DNA of 64,000 bases from a virus. Numbering within the stretch: position 1 is the stretch's first letter; each line of letters begins with the position of its first letter. The notes under the pieces were generated by a model. The model was not told where the DNA came from, searched no databases, and worked only from the letters and a program-made list of their open reading frames with translations. Position numbers and translations under genes: made by a program. Below are positions 41,306 to 50,058 of the stretch, piece after piece. Where the stretch lies: the IMG/VR virus record IMGVR_UViG_3300023179_009503, positions 1 to 64,000 of that record; one strand, given 5' to 3'.

Positions 41306-42036
41306 AAATTGCATTATTATTACCTACAAGAGAAAGACTTAATAATAAAATAAGCTTTATTATGTCTGCTCTTGCAAGATGCAAGGACCCTAGCAATTAT
41401 AATTTATATCTAGGGTTAGATCCGGATGATCCTACTCTAGAACGATGCAAAAAAATTGCAAAAGGATTTACCAATTTAAAAATAGTTATAATACCGCCTA
41501 ACCCTACCGGTAAATTTAGTCTAGGTTATTTTTGGAATGTTTTAGCTAATAATTGTAATGAAGAAATAATTTCTATGTTAGGAGATGATTTTGTTTTCTC
41601 TACAGATAACTGGGATGAAGAGATTTTAAATGAATTTAAAAATTGCCCTGATAAATTTAAACTCGTTTGTGGATTTGATGGGCATAGACGAGATGGTTTT
41701 GCTTCTTGGCTCTTTATTCACAGGTTTTACATGGAAAAGACAGGATACTTTATGAGAGAAGAGTTTTCACGCAATTGGATTGATCAATGGCTTGACAATA
41801 TGTACTCAGCTTTTAATAGAAAAGTTTACAGAAAAGATATAACAATAACACACAATCACTGGGTATTTGGTTCTTCCAAGTTTGATAAAGTTGCAGAAAA
41901 ATTACGTGAACATGAAGGTAAAGACAAAGAGTATTCAGATAAAATTTGGCCTGAACTATACAACGAAAGGATTAAGGAGGCAAAAATGTGGGAGCAGGTG
42001 TTAAATATAACGCCAGACCTAAGTAAAATACAATGA
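41302..42036 (+). CDS. Glycosyltransferase-like protein (244 aa)
   Basis: The GT-A style start KIALLLPTRERLNNKISFIMSAL, SMLGDDFVFSTDNWDEEI (acidic metal site) and a following FVCGFDGHRRDG region support a nucleotide-sugar transferase. It overlaps both neighbours by 4 bases. It is less typical than the gene before it. Confidence 0.7.
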   Translation: MKIALLLPTRERLNNKISFIMSALARCKDPSNYNLYLGLDPDDPTLERCKKIAKGFTNLKIVIIPPNPTGKFSLGYFWNVLANNCNEEIISMLGDDFVFSTDNWDEEILNEFKNCPDKFKLVCGFDGHRRDGFASWLFIHRFYMEKTGYFMREEFSRNWIDQWLDNMYSAFNRKVYRKDITITHNHWVFGSSKFDKVAEKLREHEGKDKEYSDKIWPELYNERIKEAKMWEQVLNITPDLSKIQ

Positions 42037-42758
42037 AAAAAGTTGTTAGTTTTAGCCTTTATGGCTATGCAGATTATTACAGAAAAGGGGCTTTAAAAAA
42101 TTTAGAGCTCTGTAAAATACATTACCCGGACTGGGAAGTCTGGATGTATGTGTCACCTACTATACCTAAAGAAATAGTTACAAGCTTAAAAGAAGGCGGA
42201 GCAAAAATTTATATTGTAGAGGACGGCGATACACCGTTTTTTATGAACTATAGATATTTTCCTGCTTCCGATGAATCGGTAGATTATGCTATTTTTAGAG
42301 ACACGGATTCACGTATTGATGAAAGAGAGGCAGCTGCTGTAAATGAATGGATTAATAGTGGTAAGAGCCTTCATATTATGAGAGATCATCCATGGCATGG
42401 TCCTGCACCGCTTCATCATATGATGCTAGGTGGTATGTGGGGTGTAAAATGCGATAAACTACGCGACGCAAAAGATATTATTCTCGCAAATAAAATTCCC
42501 TGTAATCATGGATATGATCAATATCTTATTACCAAATATTTTTATCCCAAATTTACGGAAGATTATATTGCGCATGATGAATTTTTTGAAAAAACAAAAT
42601 GGCCTCTACCACGTGTAAAGCGGTTTATACGGGCATTTAATAGAGAGATGTATCTATTTACTGGATGTCAGTACGACTGGGATGATCAGCCTCTTCACCC
42701 TGAACATTTAGCAATGGTTGAAGATTATTTAAAACAGAATAATTTATTACCAGAATGA
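42033..42758 (+). CDS. Glycosyltransferase-like protein (241 aa)
   Basis: Residues 75-95 include DYAIFRDTDSRID, a DxD-type metal site, and HIMRDHPWHGPAPLHHMMLGGMWG with many His/Gly, as found in small sugar transferases of phages and bacterial surface loci. The rest is mixed alpha/beta. Overlaps its neighbours by 4 bases, so the four genes act as one unit. Confidence 0.68.
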   Translation: MKKVVSFSLYGYADYYRKGALKNLELCKIHYPDWEVWMYVSPTIPKEIVTSLKEGGAKIYIVEDGDTPFFMNYRYFPASDESVDYAIFRDTDSRIDEREAAAVNEWINSGKSLHIMRDHPWHGPAPLHHMMLGGMWGVKCDKLRDAKDIILANKIPCNHGYDQYLITKYFYPKFTEDYIAHDEFFEKTKWPLPRVKRFIRAFNREMYLFTGCQYDWDDQPLHPEHLAMVEDYLKQNNLLPE

Positions 42759-43627
42759 ATTTTCTTTTTATTCAAGAAGCCGGGAGGCATGAAGCTAATA
42801 AACATTTTAGAGAAAGCCTATGCTTAAAAAACTCTATTAATAGAATTCAAGGTCATTCTGCAGAAGTTTGGGGAATGAACTACCCAAAGTTTAATGAATT
42901 TGAGGAGTTAGAAAAATGGGCTGATGTTATTTTTATACTAGAGAATTATACACCCGATTGGCTTCCATTAGATAAAATTAGTAAAAGTAATAAGCTTAAA
43001 ATTTATTGGAGTATAGATAGTCATTGCGTACTGCCTATGCATATTGATGTATGTAAAAAATTAAAGCCCGATATACATTTAAATTCTACAGAATATTATC
43101 TGCAATATTTTAATGATTTTTCAAAATATACATATTGGTTTCCTAACGCTTATCCTAGCGATTTAATTAAACCTATTAACAATGTAGATAAGAAATATGA
43201 CTTCGGATTTTGTGGCAGCCTTCACAATGAAAGAAGGGACATTATGAATGCATTAGCTGAGTTTAACCCTAAGGTAGATAATTTTGTTATAGGTGATGAT
43301 ATGGTCAAAGCAATTAACTCCTATAAAATTCATTTTAATAGAAATTTAGGTAATGACATAAATTATAGAACTTTTGAAACTTTAGGTTGTAAAACTTTTT
43401 TAATAACCAATCACACACCAGGGCTAGAAAAATTATTTGATATTGGTAAGGATTTAGTTACATGGGACAATATGAATGATTTGAAAGAAAAAATACGGTA
43501 CTACCTTGACAACCCTAAATCGAGAGAAGAGATTGAAAATAAAGGATATGAAACAGTACTTAAAAAGCATACATATGATTCAAGAGCAAAGTACTTATTA
43601 AGAATAATTTCTGGAATTAGCAAGTAA
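42755..43627 (+). CDS. Glycosyltransferase-like protein, CgeB/GT-B type (290 aa)
   Basis: The protein reads like the CgeB-type transferases: LKIYWSIDSH, HLNSTEYYLQYF, WFPNAYPSDLI, DFGFCGSLHNERRDI and a C-terminal YRTFETLGCKTFLITNHTPGLEKLF with the conserved E-x-G-C. It ends the four-gene glycosyltransferase run. Confidence 0.78.
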   Translation: MNFLFIQEAGRHEANKHFRESLCLKNSINRIQGHSAEVWGMNYPKFNEFEELEKWADVIFILENYTPDWLPLDKISKSNKLKIYWSIDSHCVLPMHIDVCKKLKPDIHLNSTEYYLQYFNDFSKYTYWFPNAYPSDLIKPINNVDKKYDFGFCGSLHNERRDIMNALAEFNPKVDNFVIGDDMVKAINSYKIHFNRNLGNDINYRTFETLGCKTFLITNHTPGLEKLFDIGKDLVTWDNMNDLKEKIRYYLDNPKSREEIENKGYETVLKKHTYDSRAKYLLRIISGISK

Positions 43628-43633
43628 TTATAT

Positions 43634-43639
43634 TATAAT
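43634..43639 (+). promoter_or_regulatory. TATAAT promoter, leaderless geometry
   Basis: TATAAT, 6 nt (TAAAGC), ATG at 43646. A plus-strand example of the early-type series. Confidence 0.5.
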
Positions 43640-43645
43640 TAAAGC

Positions 43646-44236
43646 ATGATTTTAAAGGATATTAAAGTATACGACGGTAGTTTATTACACTCAAGATTTG
43701 CATATAGGTTTTTTAAAGAACGTACTCTACCGATTGGCAATGTTATTGCATTTAGAGCACCTATGAAGGTAGAGGCTGCTGGTATGATTGACAGTGAAGA
43801 TATTATTAATAATGATTTCATTTATAGTGATGATGCTATTAATTTTCTTTGGGAGATACCTAATTTAGATTCTTTTGGTGCAGTTGCTTGGCAGAGGCTT
43901 TTTAATACCCAGATTGCAAATATTTTAAGTACAAAATACTTAAAAGCGCCTATTGAAGTTGATGGAGACGATCTAATTGTTCATAAAGAACATAGCCAAG
44001 GTGGAGTTACGCAAACTAAAGGGAAATGTTCTGTTAGTATTACATATGTAAATAATAACATAGCTTTAGGCCATACCGGTATTAATATTGTAGCGGGTAA
44101 AAAAGCGCCGGCATTTGCTTATTCTACTAATCTCACAAATGAACAAGCTGATGAATTTATGAAAGATATTATTGGGCTTTTTTATACTATGAACGATGAT
44201 ATTTTTATTGCTACGTCAAAAGTTATTTGTAAATGA
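43646..44236 (+). CDS. DUF366-like protein (196 aa)
   Basis: The start KVYDGSLLHSRFAYRFF, then GNVIAFRAPMKVEAAGMIDSEDI and IYSDDAINFLWEI resemble the archaeal DUF366 family as I remember it (YDGSQLHSLWAY, IVAFRGP, MVDLED, IYSEDM). Its function is not known to me. It has its own promoter and overlaps gp62 as ATGA, which ties it to replication genes. Confidence 0.65.
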   Translation: MILKDIKVYDGSLLHSRFAYRFFKERTLPIGNVIAFRAPMKVEAAGMIDSEDIINNDFIYSDDAINFLWEIPNLDSFGAVAWQRLFNTQIANILSTKYLKAPIEVDGDDLIVHKEHSQGGVTQTKGKCSVSITYVNNNIALGHTGINIVAGKKAPAFAYSTNLTNEQADEFMKDIIGLFYTMNDDIFIATSKVICK

Positions 44237-44610
44237 CAATATTTGATCATATATCAAGTATTCTTTTCTTAAAAAAGAAAATAGTTTCAAATGTTGAAGA
44301 AGAAAGCGAATTTTCACCTTATTTAGTCAATAGATGGGCAAGCATGTATTCACCTTCAGTAGCTAGTGTCAGTAATGTAGTTAATAAATACCTTCAAGTC
44401 TTTAATAATAAAAAAGATCTGTTTAATCTTTTTTTAGCAGTTTTTCCAAAAGTTCAAAGTAAAAAAATAACTTACTTTAAAAGGCGTAAAGATGATGAAA
44501 CTGACGAAATTGAAAATTTAGAGTTAATAGCAAAATACAGAGAAATAAGCAAGAGAGAAGTTTTAGATAATATTCAAACATTGAAAATGCTCAATACACA
44601 ATTAAATTAA
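44233..44610 (+). CDS. gp62: Clamp-loader small subunit gp62
   Basis: The 125-residue protein matches T4-like gp62: FSPYLVNRWASMYSPSVASVSNVVNKY (cf. NPFIVNR.LS), a FNLFLAVFPK segment, a basic TYFKRRK and a final YREISKREVLDNIQTL helix (cf. YYGYS..KA.EAL). With gp44 (not in window) it loads gp45. It overlaps the previous gene by 4 bases. Confidence 0.78.
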   Translation: MTIFDHISSILFLKKKIVSNVEEESEFSPYLVNRWASMYSPSVASVSNVVNKYLQVFNNKKDLFNLFLAVFPKVQSKKITYFKRRKDDETDEIENLELIAKYREISKREVLDNIQTLKMLNTQLN

Positions 44611-44613
44611 CAT

Positions 44614-45075
44614 ATGCCATTAGACATTGATACGCTGCCTACGCAAAAGAGTTTAATCGATTTATCAGAACTACCTAAAAATTCATTTAACTCAGTATTC
44701 TTTGGTTACAATCTTAAAACAGTTCTTGATGATGTGTTGTTAGTAAAATACGTTGACGAGACAGAAGATGGATCTTCGATAGTAAGAAACGGTATTGTAG
44801 TTCCTATTAATGCTGATACACGCGCTTGGAGAATTGGTGAAGTTATACTTTGCGGTCCAACAGCTAAACATGTAAATAAAGGTGATTACGTTTGTTTTCC
44901 CAACAATCTAGGCGTACCGGTAGCTAATCTTGATATCGATGGATACGGTACCCTTAAGAAAGGTTTATTTTTAAACGAGCAACGTATTTTCGGTATTTGT
45001 TCATTAAGAAAAGATGATGAAAGCGTCGCTAGCCACATTAAAAAAACTTCTTCTAAACAACGTGGCAGAAATTAA
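44614..45075 (+). CDS. GroES-like co-chaperonin (gp31-type) protein
   Basis: Residues 37-130 show a GroES-type beta barrel: VLLVKYVDETEDGSSIVRNGIVVP, then WRIGEVILCGPTAKHVNKGDYVCFPN and a final NEQRIFGIC strand. The region between strands could be the mobile loop that contacts GroEL. In T4 gp31 is needed to fold gp23. The extra N-terminal 30 residues and basic C-terminus are unusual. Conservation with gp31 is structural rather than in sequence. Confidence 0.68.
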   Translation: MPLDIDTLPTQKSLIDLSELPKNSFNSVFFGYNLKTVLDDVLLVKYVDETEDGSSIVRNGIVVPINADTRAWRIGEVILCGPTAKHVNKGDYVCFPNNLGVPVANLDIDGYGTLKKGLFLNEQRIFGICSLRKDDESVASHIKKTSSKQRGRN

Positions 45076-45391
45076 ATTTCTAAGGAAGAGACCACGGCCT
45101 GGCCTTCCTCCCACGCGTAGAATGCTATGTACCAATTCGCTTCCTCTGCTCAACAGCCCTGAAGGGAGAATAGCTTTAAATTATAGAAGAGCTATTAATA
45201 GAGTAAAATATGACCCAGATTCAAAAAATATTTTAATTACTTGGGACATACTTATGCAAGATTATAGGTGTATTAATATGGCAGCATGCGATCTTGTAAG
45301 TGTTATTCCAGTGCAGCAATTTTGGAAGTTTTTTAATGAAAAGCTGGCTCTTATGCCAGCTAACGAAAAAACGAGATTTATGAACTCATGA
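45062..45391 (+). CDS. Hypothetical protein (109 aa), probable GTG start
   Basis: A GTG at 45062 (14 bases before the end of the GroES-like gene) gives VAEIKFLRKRPRPGLPPTRRMLC. An upstream start at 45014 would overlap much more. The protein has a Pro/Arg-rich N-terminus, a strand region KNILITWDILMQDYRCIN and a helical end. It ends 4 bases into the next gene. Function unknown. Confidence 0.6.
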   Translation: MAEIKFLRKRPRPGLPPTRRMLCTNSLPLLNSPEGRIALNYRRAINRVKYDPDSKNILITWDILMQDYRCINMAACDLVSVIPVQQFWKFFNEKLALMPANEKTRFMNS

Positions 45392-45735
45392 CATCGCCAT
45401 TAGAAATAGAAAAGGCTATTAGCGATCATCTTCAGAAAACTGTACAGTTTTCTATTGAAACAAAAATACTTAAAAAAGGTAAATTAATATTATTTTGTAT
45501 AAAAGATTTCTTTTGTGTATTTACATTATTATGTGAAGAAAAAAAGAATAAAAGAATTATTTACGAAATACCTTACCCCTTTGATTTACAGGTAATGAAC
45601 GATAAGCTTATTTTTGATTATACTTTAAATACATTTTGCAGAGTTAATAAAGAGTTATCAAAAGCTATAAGCTTATTGCCTATAAAAAAACCTGCTAAAA
45701 TTTTTAATAAAAAAATTACTATTACACCGCTTTAA
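45388..45735 (+). CDS. Hypothetical protein (115 aa)
   Basis: An alpha/beta protein with Lys-rich surfaces and central strands (KGKLILFCIKDFFCVFTLLC). It starts at an ATGA overlap with the previous gene and is the last of the gp62 unit before a separate promoter. No family was recognised. Confidence 0.6.
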   Translation: MTSPLEIEKAISDHLQKTVQFSIETKILKKGKLILFCIKDFFCVFTLLCEEKKNKRIIYEIPYPFDLQVMNDKLIFDYTLNTFCRVNKELSKAISLLPIKKPAKIFNKKITITPL

Positions 45736-45752
45736 TTTTGCAAAATAGATAT

Positions 45753-45758
45753 TATAAT
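45753..45758 (+). promoter_or_regulatory. TATAAT promoter of the DinG/XPD-like helicase
   Basis: TATAAT, 7 nt (ATAAGTT), GTG at 45766. Confidence 0.42.
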
Positions 45759-45765
45759 ATAAGTT

Positions 45766-47397
45766 GTGTTTAGCAGATATTTACTACATTTTCCTAAAGA
45801 GTATAATCCGAGCTCACAGCAAGTTAAACTTATTAAAGGTGTGGAAAAAGCTTTTAATAATGGCAAGAAATTTGTAATTTGTTGTGCACCGACAGGGACA
45901 GGAAAGAGCTTTTTAGCTAAAACGTTATCTGGATTAAGTTCAGCCCCTACTGATAGATTCAAACATAACATTACCACATACTCTGCATATAAACAAGATT
46001 TTGCGGGTAATTATATTAACGAGGTCGATTGCCTGTCACAGCCACCTTTTGGTACATTTGCATTAACTATAACTAAATCATTACAAGATCAATATTTAAA
46101 TTTATTTCCGGATACAGATATCTTAAAAGGTAAAACAAACTATCTCTGTGACATCGATAATAATTTTGATGTAGAGACTGCTCCATGTGTACTTGTGTCA
46201 AAAATTAAAGATGAATGCTGGGAGAAAAATAGATGTCCATATTATAATGCTAGAAATAGCGCACTATTATCGAAGTTTGCAGTTTTAAACTATAAGATGT
46301 TTATGACATTGCCAAGTCATGTTAAGAGAAAAAACTTTATAATATGCGATGAGGCTTCAGAGTTAGAAGATGAATTGATAAAAAGATTCTCTGCAGAAAT
46401 TACATATGATAAATTACGCAGCTACGGGGTAGAGTGTAGAACGTTAATAACTGATGATCGTAGTAAAATTCGTGCATGGATGTATGATTTATTGTTTAAT
46501 ATAAGCGAGCAAATAAATGTATTAATTAATCGCGCTAATAAAAAACATAGAACATTATCACAGCCAGAAAAAATAAAAATGCAATACCTCAAGACTGTGC
46601 ATAATTCACTTACAACAGTTGACGGGCTTTGGCGCGATGTTGAATATATTATTGACAAAGACACTAAAAAAGTTACATTAACGCCTCTCAAAGCTGACAA
46701 ATTAACAAAATTTATTTTTGACTATGCAGATAATGTTTTACTAATGTCGGCTACAATTATTGATCATAAAAATTTTGCAAAAACTTTAGGTATTAAAGAC
46801 TATGAGTATGTAGAGGTAGATAGTGATTTTGATCCCCAGAAATCACCAATTTACGTTTCATCAAAACATAAGTTAAATTATAAAAATCTTACCAATATAT
46901 TACCACAGATTTGTGAACAAATAAAAGTTATAACAGAGCATCATAAGACAGAAAAAGGTATTATACATACTCATTCGAATGAAATAACAAAATTTATAAA
47001 AACAAAGTTAGCAAATAATTCAAGATTTTTGTTTAGAGATGAAATCTCGAATAACGAAGATATATTAAAAGAGCACTATGATACTACGCAGCCCAGCGTT
47101 TTAGTATCTCCTTCGCTAGCTTTCGGTGTAGATCTTAAAGATCATCTTGCAAGATTTCAAATATTAGTAAAAATGCCTTATCCATCTCTTTCCTGTAAGC
47201 GTATTAAAAAAATGTTTGAAACAGACAAAAACTGGTATGAGAATAAAATGTTAAATGCGCTAGTACAAGCATGTGGACGTGCTACACGTAGTAAAAATGA
47301 TTTTTCAACTACATATATACTTGATGGTAATGCTGTTAACGTTTTAAAAAGAACAAAAGATAAGTTACCAAAAACCTTTATTGACCGTATTTGTTAA
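45766..47397 (+). CDS. DinG/XPD-like iron-sulfur SF2 helicase
   Basis: The 543-residue protein has Walker A APTGTGKS (42-49), a DEAS box (FIICDEASELED), LLMSATI (motif III), and a motif VI-like ALVQACGRATRS. Between motifs Ia and II are Cys residues (YLCDI, APCVLV, DECWEKNRC) placed like the 4Fe-4S ligands of XPD/DinG helicases. It would unwind DNA 5' to 3', perhaps during recombination or repair (compare T4 Dda, a different family). GTG start. Confidence 0.82.
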   Translation: MFSRYLLHFPKEYNPSSQQVKLIKGVEKAFNNGKKFVICCAPTGTGKSFLAKTLSGLSSAPTDRFKHNITTYSAYKQDFAGNYINEVDCLSQPPFGTFALTITKSLQDQYLNLFPDTDILKGKTNYLCDIDNNFDVETAPCVLVSKIKDECWEKNRCPYYNARNSALLSKFAVLNYKMFMTLPSHVKRKNFIICDEASELEDELIKRFSAEITYDKLRSYGVECRTLITDDRSKIRAWMYDLLFNISEQINVLINRANKKHRTLSQPEKIKMQYLKTVHNSLTTVDGLWRDVEYIIDKDTKKVTLTPLKADKLTKFIFDYADNVLLMSATIIDHKNFAKTLGIKDYEYVEVDSDFDPQKSPIYVSSKHKLNYKNLTNILPQICEQIKVITEHHKTEKGIIHTHSNEITKFIKTKLANNSRFLFRDEISNNEDILKEHYDTTQPSVLVSPSLAFGVDLKDHLARFQILVKMPYPSLSCKRIKKMFETDKNWYENKMLNALVQACGRATRSKNDFSTTYILDGNAVNVLKRTKDKLPKTFIDRIC

Positions 47398-47403
47398 TAA
47401 ATA
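47398..47403 (+). promoter_or_regulatory. Late promoter (TAAATA, 5 nt before GTG 47409)
   Basis: TAAATA overlaps the stop of the helicase gene; the spacer ATAGT is followed by GTG, the start of the gp15-like gene. Confidence 0.68.
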
Positions 47404-47408
47404 ATAGT

Positions 47409-48221
47409 GTGAAGAACCAAACGTTTCACTTTGAAATTAAAGATGTTCTAACGCAATTTGTTGCTGCGTTTGATAACATTATTATACGACGGTTTGATAA
47501 GAATAGAGAACCGCAAAACAGAGTACAAGTTAGATATGTTTATGCTCCAAAGCAAAGAGTTATTTACGATCTTGTAAATAAAGCTCAAAACTTAACAGTA
47601 CCATGTGTTGCAGTTAATATCACTTCTGTTAGTAGAGATGAAAATAGAGTCTTTAATAAAAATAACGGTTTTTATATTACTCGCGGTGGTAAAGAAAATA
47701 ATTACAAATTAACTTCTGATTACTACCGTACGCCTGTACCAGTTAACATTTCTATCTCTATGTCTATCTTAACAAAATTTCAAACTGACATGGATCAGAT
47801 TATTTCAAACTTTGTACCATATACTAACCCTTACATTATTATTTCATGGAAAGTACCTGAAGATTTAGCTACAGGATTATTTTCTCCCAAACAAGAAATA
47901 AGAAGCGAAGTATTATGGGATGGTAATATAGCTTTAAGCTATCCAACAGATATAAGCGCTAACGAAAAATATAGAATTGTAGGCGACACCACTTTTGTAA
48001 TTAAAGGATGGTTATTTCCATATGTTCAAAATCCTTATGGCAATATCTATTATATAGATGCAAACTTTAGATCATCATCAATAATCACTACGTACGACTC
48101 GCTTTCGGACAACACATATTCTTGGCCTGTTAGTACAGGGCTTATTAATGAGATTGAAACAATATCTCTATCTGGCAATCCTCTAATAACAAATGTAGAT
48201 TATACTAATTATAGTCCTTAA
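47409..48221 (+). CDS. gp15: Tail completion / sheath stabiliser gp15
   Basis: The GTG at 47409 is chosen over an upstream TTG because of the late promoter. The 270-residue protein matches gp15: FDNIIIRRF, RVQVRYVYAPKQR, VPCVAVNITSV, then TPVPVNISISMSILTKFQTDMDQIISNFVPYTNPYI (cf. the PSPI...LSIFTRYEDDM.QI..QILPYF.P run in T4) and TFVIKGWLFPYV. gp15 caps the tail tube and joins it to the neck. First gene of the head-neck block. Confidence 0.82.
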   Translation: MKNQTFHFEIKDVLTQFVAAFDNIIIRRFDKNREPQNRVQVRYVYAPKQRVIYDLVNKAQNLTVPCVAVNITSVSRDENRVFNKNNGFYITRGGKENNYKLTSDYYRTPVPVNISISMSILTKFQTDMDQIISNFVPYTNPYIIISWKVPEDLATGLFSPKQEIRSEVLWDGNIALSYPTDISANEKYRIVGDTTFVIKGWLFPYVQNPYGNIYYIDANFRSSSIITTYDSLSDNTYSWPVSTGLINEIETISLSGNPLITNVDYTNYSP

Positions 48222-48235
48222 ATAATTAATACTTT

Positions 48236-50035
48236 ATGGCAGATCCAAATAGAGAGAGTTCATTCGGGAGAGAGTTAGTTAAGTTTATTTCCTCTAAACT
48301 ACCTTACCAGTCTATAGGCATTGAGGATCAAATAAACAAGCTCAATCCTAAGTATGAAGAATTTTTTAATAAGGGTACTAAAAGAGAAGAAGCTCTAGCA
48401 AGACAATCTGTTTCTTCTTCTCTTAGCTTTACTGATGATTTATACGCTAATGTAGTACAAAATAAAGACTACCATAACTTTATGTACGCAAATCTTCAGC
48501 CCGATAAGGGTAGAAGGTTGATGGATTATAGGGTTATGGCTGCTTTTGCAGAAGTAGCAGATGCGCTAGATGAAATTTGTGATGAATTTATTAACAAAGA
48601 TGATAATGGCGATATTGTTAAAGTACAATTTAAGTCCGCTACCCTTTCCGAAGATCAAAAAGAAAAATTAAAAAAAGAATTTCAAAAATATGTAGGTTTT
48701 TTTGATTTAGAGAATAAAGGGTGGGAGTATTTAAGACAGCTTTTAGTAGATGCTGAGCTTTATTGGGAACATATTATACACAAAAAATATCCCGAAGAAG
48801 GTATTCTAGGTGTAGTAACAGTACCCCCGGATGTTATAGACCCTATCTTTGAAAATGTTCAAAATCAAATAGTGAGAGGGTATTTACTTAGAAAAAATAT
48901 TTACGATGCAAAGAATCCCGGTAAAGTAGCTAAAGTAGAGCTGGTACCAATGGATGTAAACCAAATTACATATATTAATTCAGGTATATGGAATGAAACA
49001 AAAACAGTTAGATTACCGTTTATTGAAAATGCACGTAGAGCTTACAGACAGCTATCTTTAATTGAAGATGCAATAGTAATTTACAGGCTTGTAAGAGCTC
49101 CGGAACGACTCGTATTTAACGTAGATGTTGGTAATATGGCCCCGCCTAAAGCGGAAGCCTACCTTCGTAAGTTAATGCAAAACTATTGGTCGCGTAGAAC
49201 TTATGATGCAGATCAAGGCGCTTCTGTACAAAAATTTAATCCACAAAGTATGTTAGACAGCTTTTGGTTTGCAAAGCGTGCTGGTAGTACCGGAACTGAA
49301 GTCGTTCAACTCCCTGGAGGAGCGAATCTCGGTGAACTAACAGATTTAATGTATTTTGTACAGAAGCTTTATAAGTCTCTCAAGGTACCAGTTACTAGAT
49401 TAAATGTAGAGGATGTCTTTAAAGATGGTGTAGATATTTTGCGCGAAGAATTAAAATTTGCTAGATTTATAATTAGACAGCAACAACGATTTGCATCTGG
49501 ATTAAAGAATGGATTTATTACTCATCTTAAATTAAGAAAACTTTGGGAAGAATATAAATTAAGAGAAGTAGATATTGATCTGGTATTTAATGTTCCTACT
49601 AATTTCTACGAATTAAGAGAAAATCAAAAATTCCAGCTTAAAGCTGAAAACTTTAATAATATTACACAAAGTGATCTCGTGTCGAAGACATTTGCACAGA
49701 AAAAGTATCTTGGCTGGTCTGAGATTGATATTATGGCAAATAGAGAGTTTCTTAGAAAAGATAGAGAATTTTTATGGGAGTTAGATCAAATTTCTAATAG
49801 CGGTCCAAACTGGAGAGAACTAGGTGCTACTGCTCCTGGTAGTAGTGGCGCAGAAGAGCCCGGCGGCGGTGGGTTTGGTGGAGGCGCTGCAGCTGCAAGA
49901 ACGCCTCCAGAATTCGGACCTGGCCCGGCAGGTGCAGGCGGGGCTACAGAAGCGCCTGTTGCTGGCGGTGAACCTGCAGCCGGCGGTGCTGCTCCTGCGG
50001 CAGGAGGAGCTCCTAGTGCAGGCCCTACAGCTTAA
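48236..50035 (+). CDS. gp20: Portal vertex protein gp20
   Basis: The 599-residue protein has the gp20 start (SSSLSFTDDLYANVVQNKDYHNFMYANL, DYRVMAAFAEVADALDEICDEF), RIVYRLVRAPERLVFNVDVGNMAPPKAEAYL and the downstream LPGGANLGELTDLMYFVQKLYKSLKVP pattern. The C-terminus adds a Gly/Ala/Pro-rich tail of about 70 residues. It forms the dodecameric portal for packaging. A TAAATA lies 11 nt upstream. High-confidence family match. Confidence 0.95.
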   Translation: MADPNRESSFGRELVKFISSKLPYQSIGIEDQINKLNPKYEEFFNKGTKREEALARQSVSSSLSFTDDLYANVVQNKDYHNFMYANLQPDKGRRLMDYRVMAAFAEVADALDEICDEFINKDDNGDIVKVQFKSATLSEDQKEKLKKEFQKYVGFFDLENKGWEYLRQLLVDAELYWEHIIHKKYPEEGILGVVTVPPDVIDPIFENVQNQIVRGYLLRKNIYDAKNPGKVAKVELVPMDVNQITYINSGIWNETKTVRLPFIENARRAYRQLSLIEDAIVIYRLVRAPERLVFNVDVGNMAPPKAEAYLRKLMQNYWSRRTYDADQGASVQKFNPQSMLDSFWFAKRAGSTGTEVVQLPGGANLGELTDLMYFVQKLYKSLKVPVTRLNVEDVFKDGVDILREELKFARFIIRQQQRFASGLKNGFITHLKLRKLWEEYKLREVDIDLVFNVPTNFYELRENQKFQLKAENFNNITQSDLVSKTFAQKKYLGWSEIDIMANREFLRKDREFLWELDQISNSGPNWRELGATAPGSSGAEEPGGGGFGGGAAAARTPPEFGPGPAGAGGATEAPVAGGEPAAGGAAPAAGGAPSAGPTA

Positions 50036-50047
50036 CATTCAATTAAA

Positions 50048-50053
50048 TAAATA
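50048..50053 (+). promoter_or_regulatory. Late promoter (TAAATA, 5 nt before ATG 50059)
   Basis: AATAAATATTGATATG: TAAATA, TTGAT, ATG. Confidence 0.72.
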
Positions 50054-50058
50054 TTGAT

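Noticed and set aside
49820-50057. Two extra frames over the end of gp20
   Set aside because: They arise from the repetitive Gly/Ala codons of the gp20 tail; one lies antisense and the other has no start signal.
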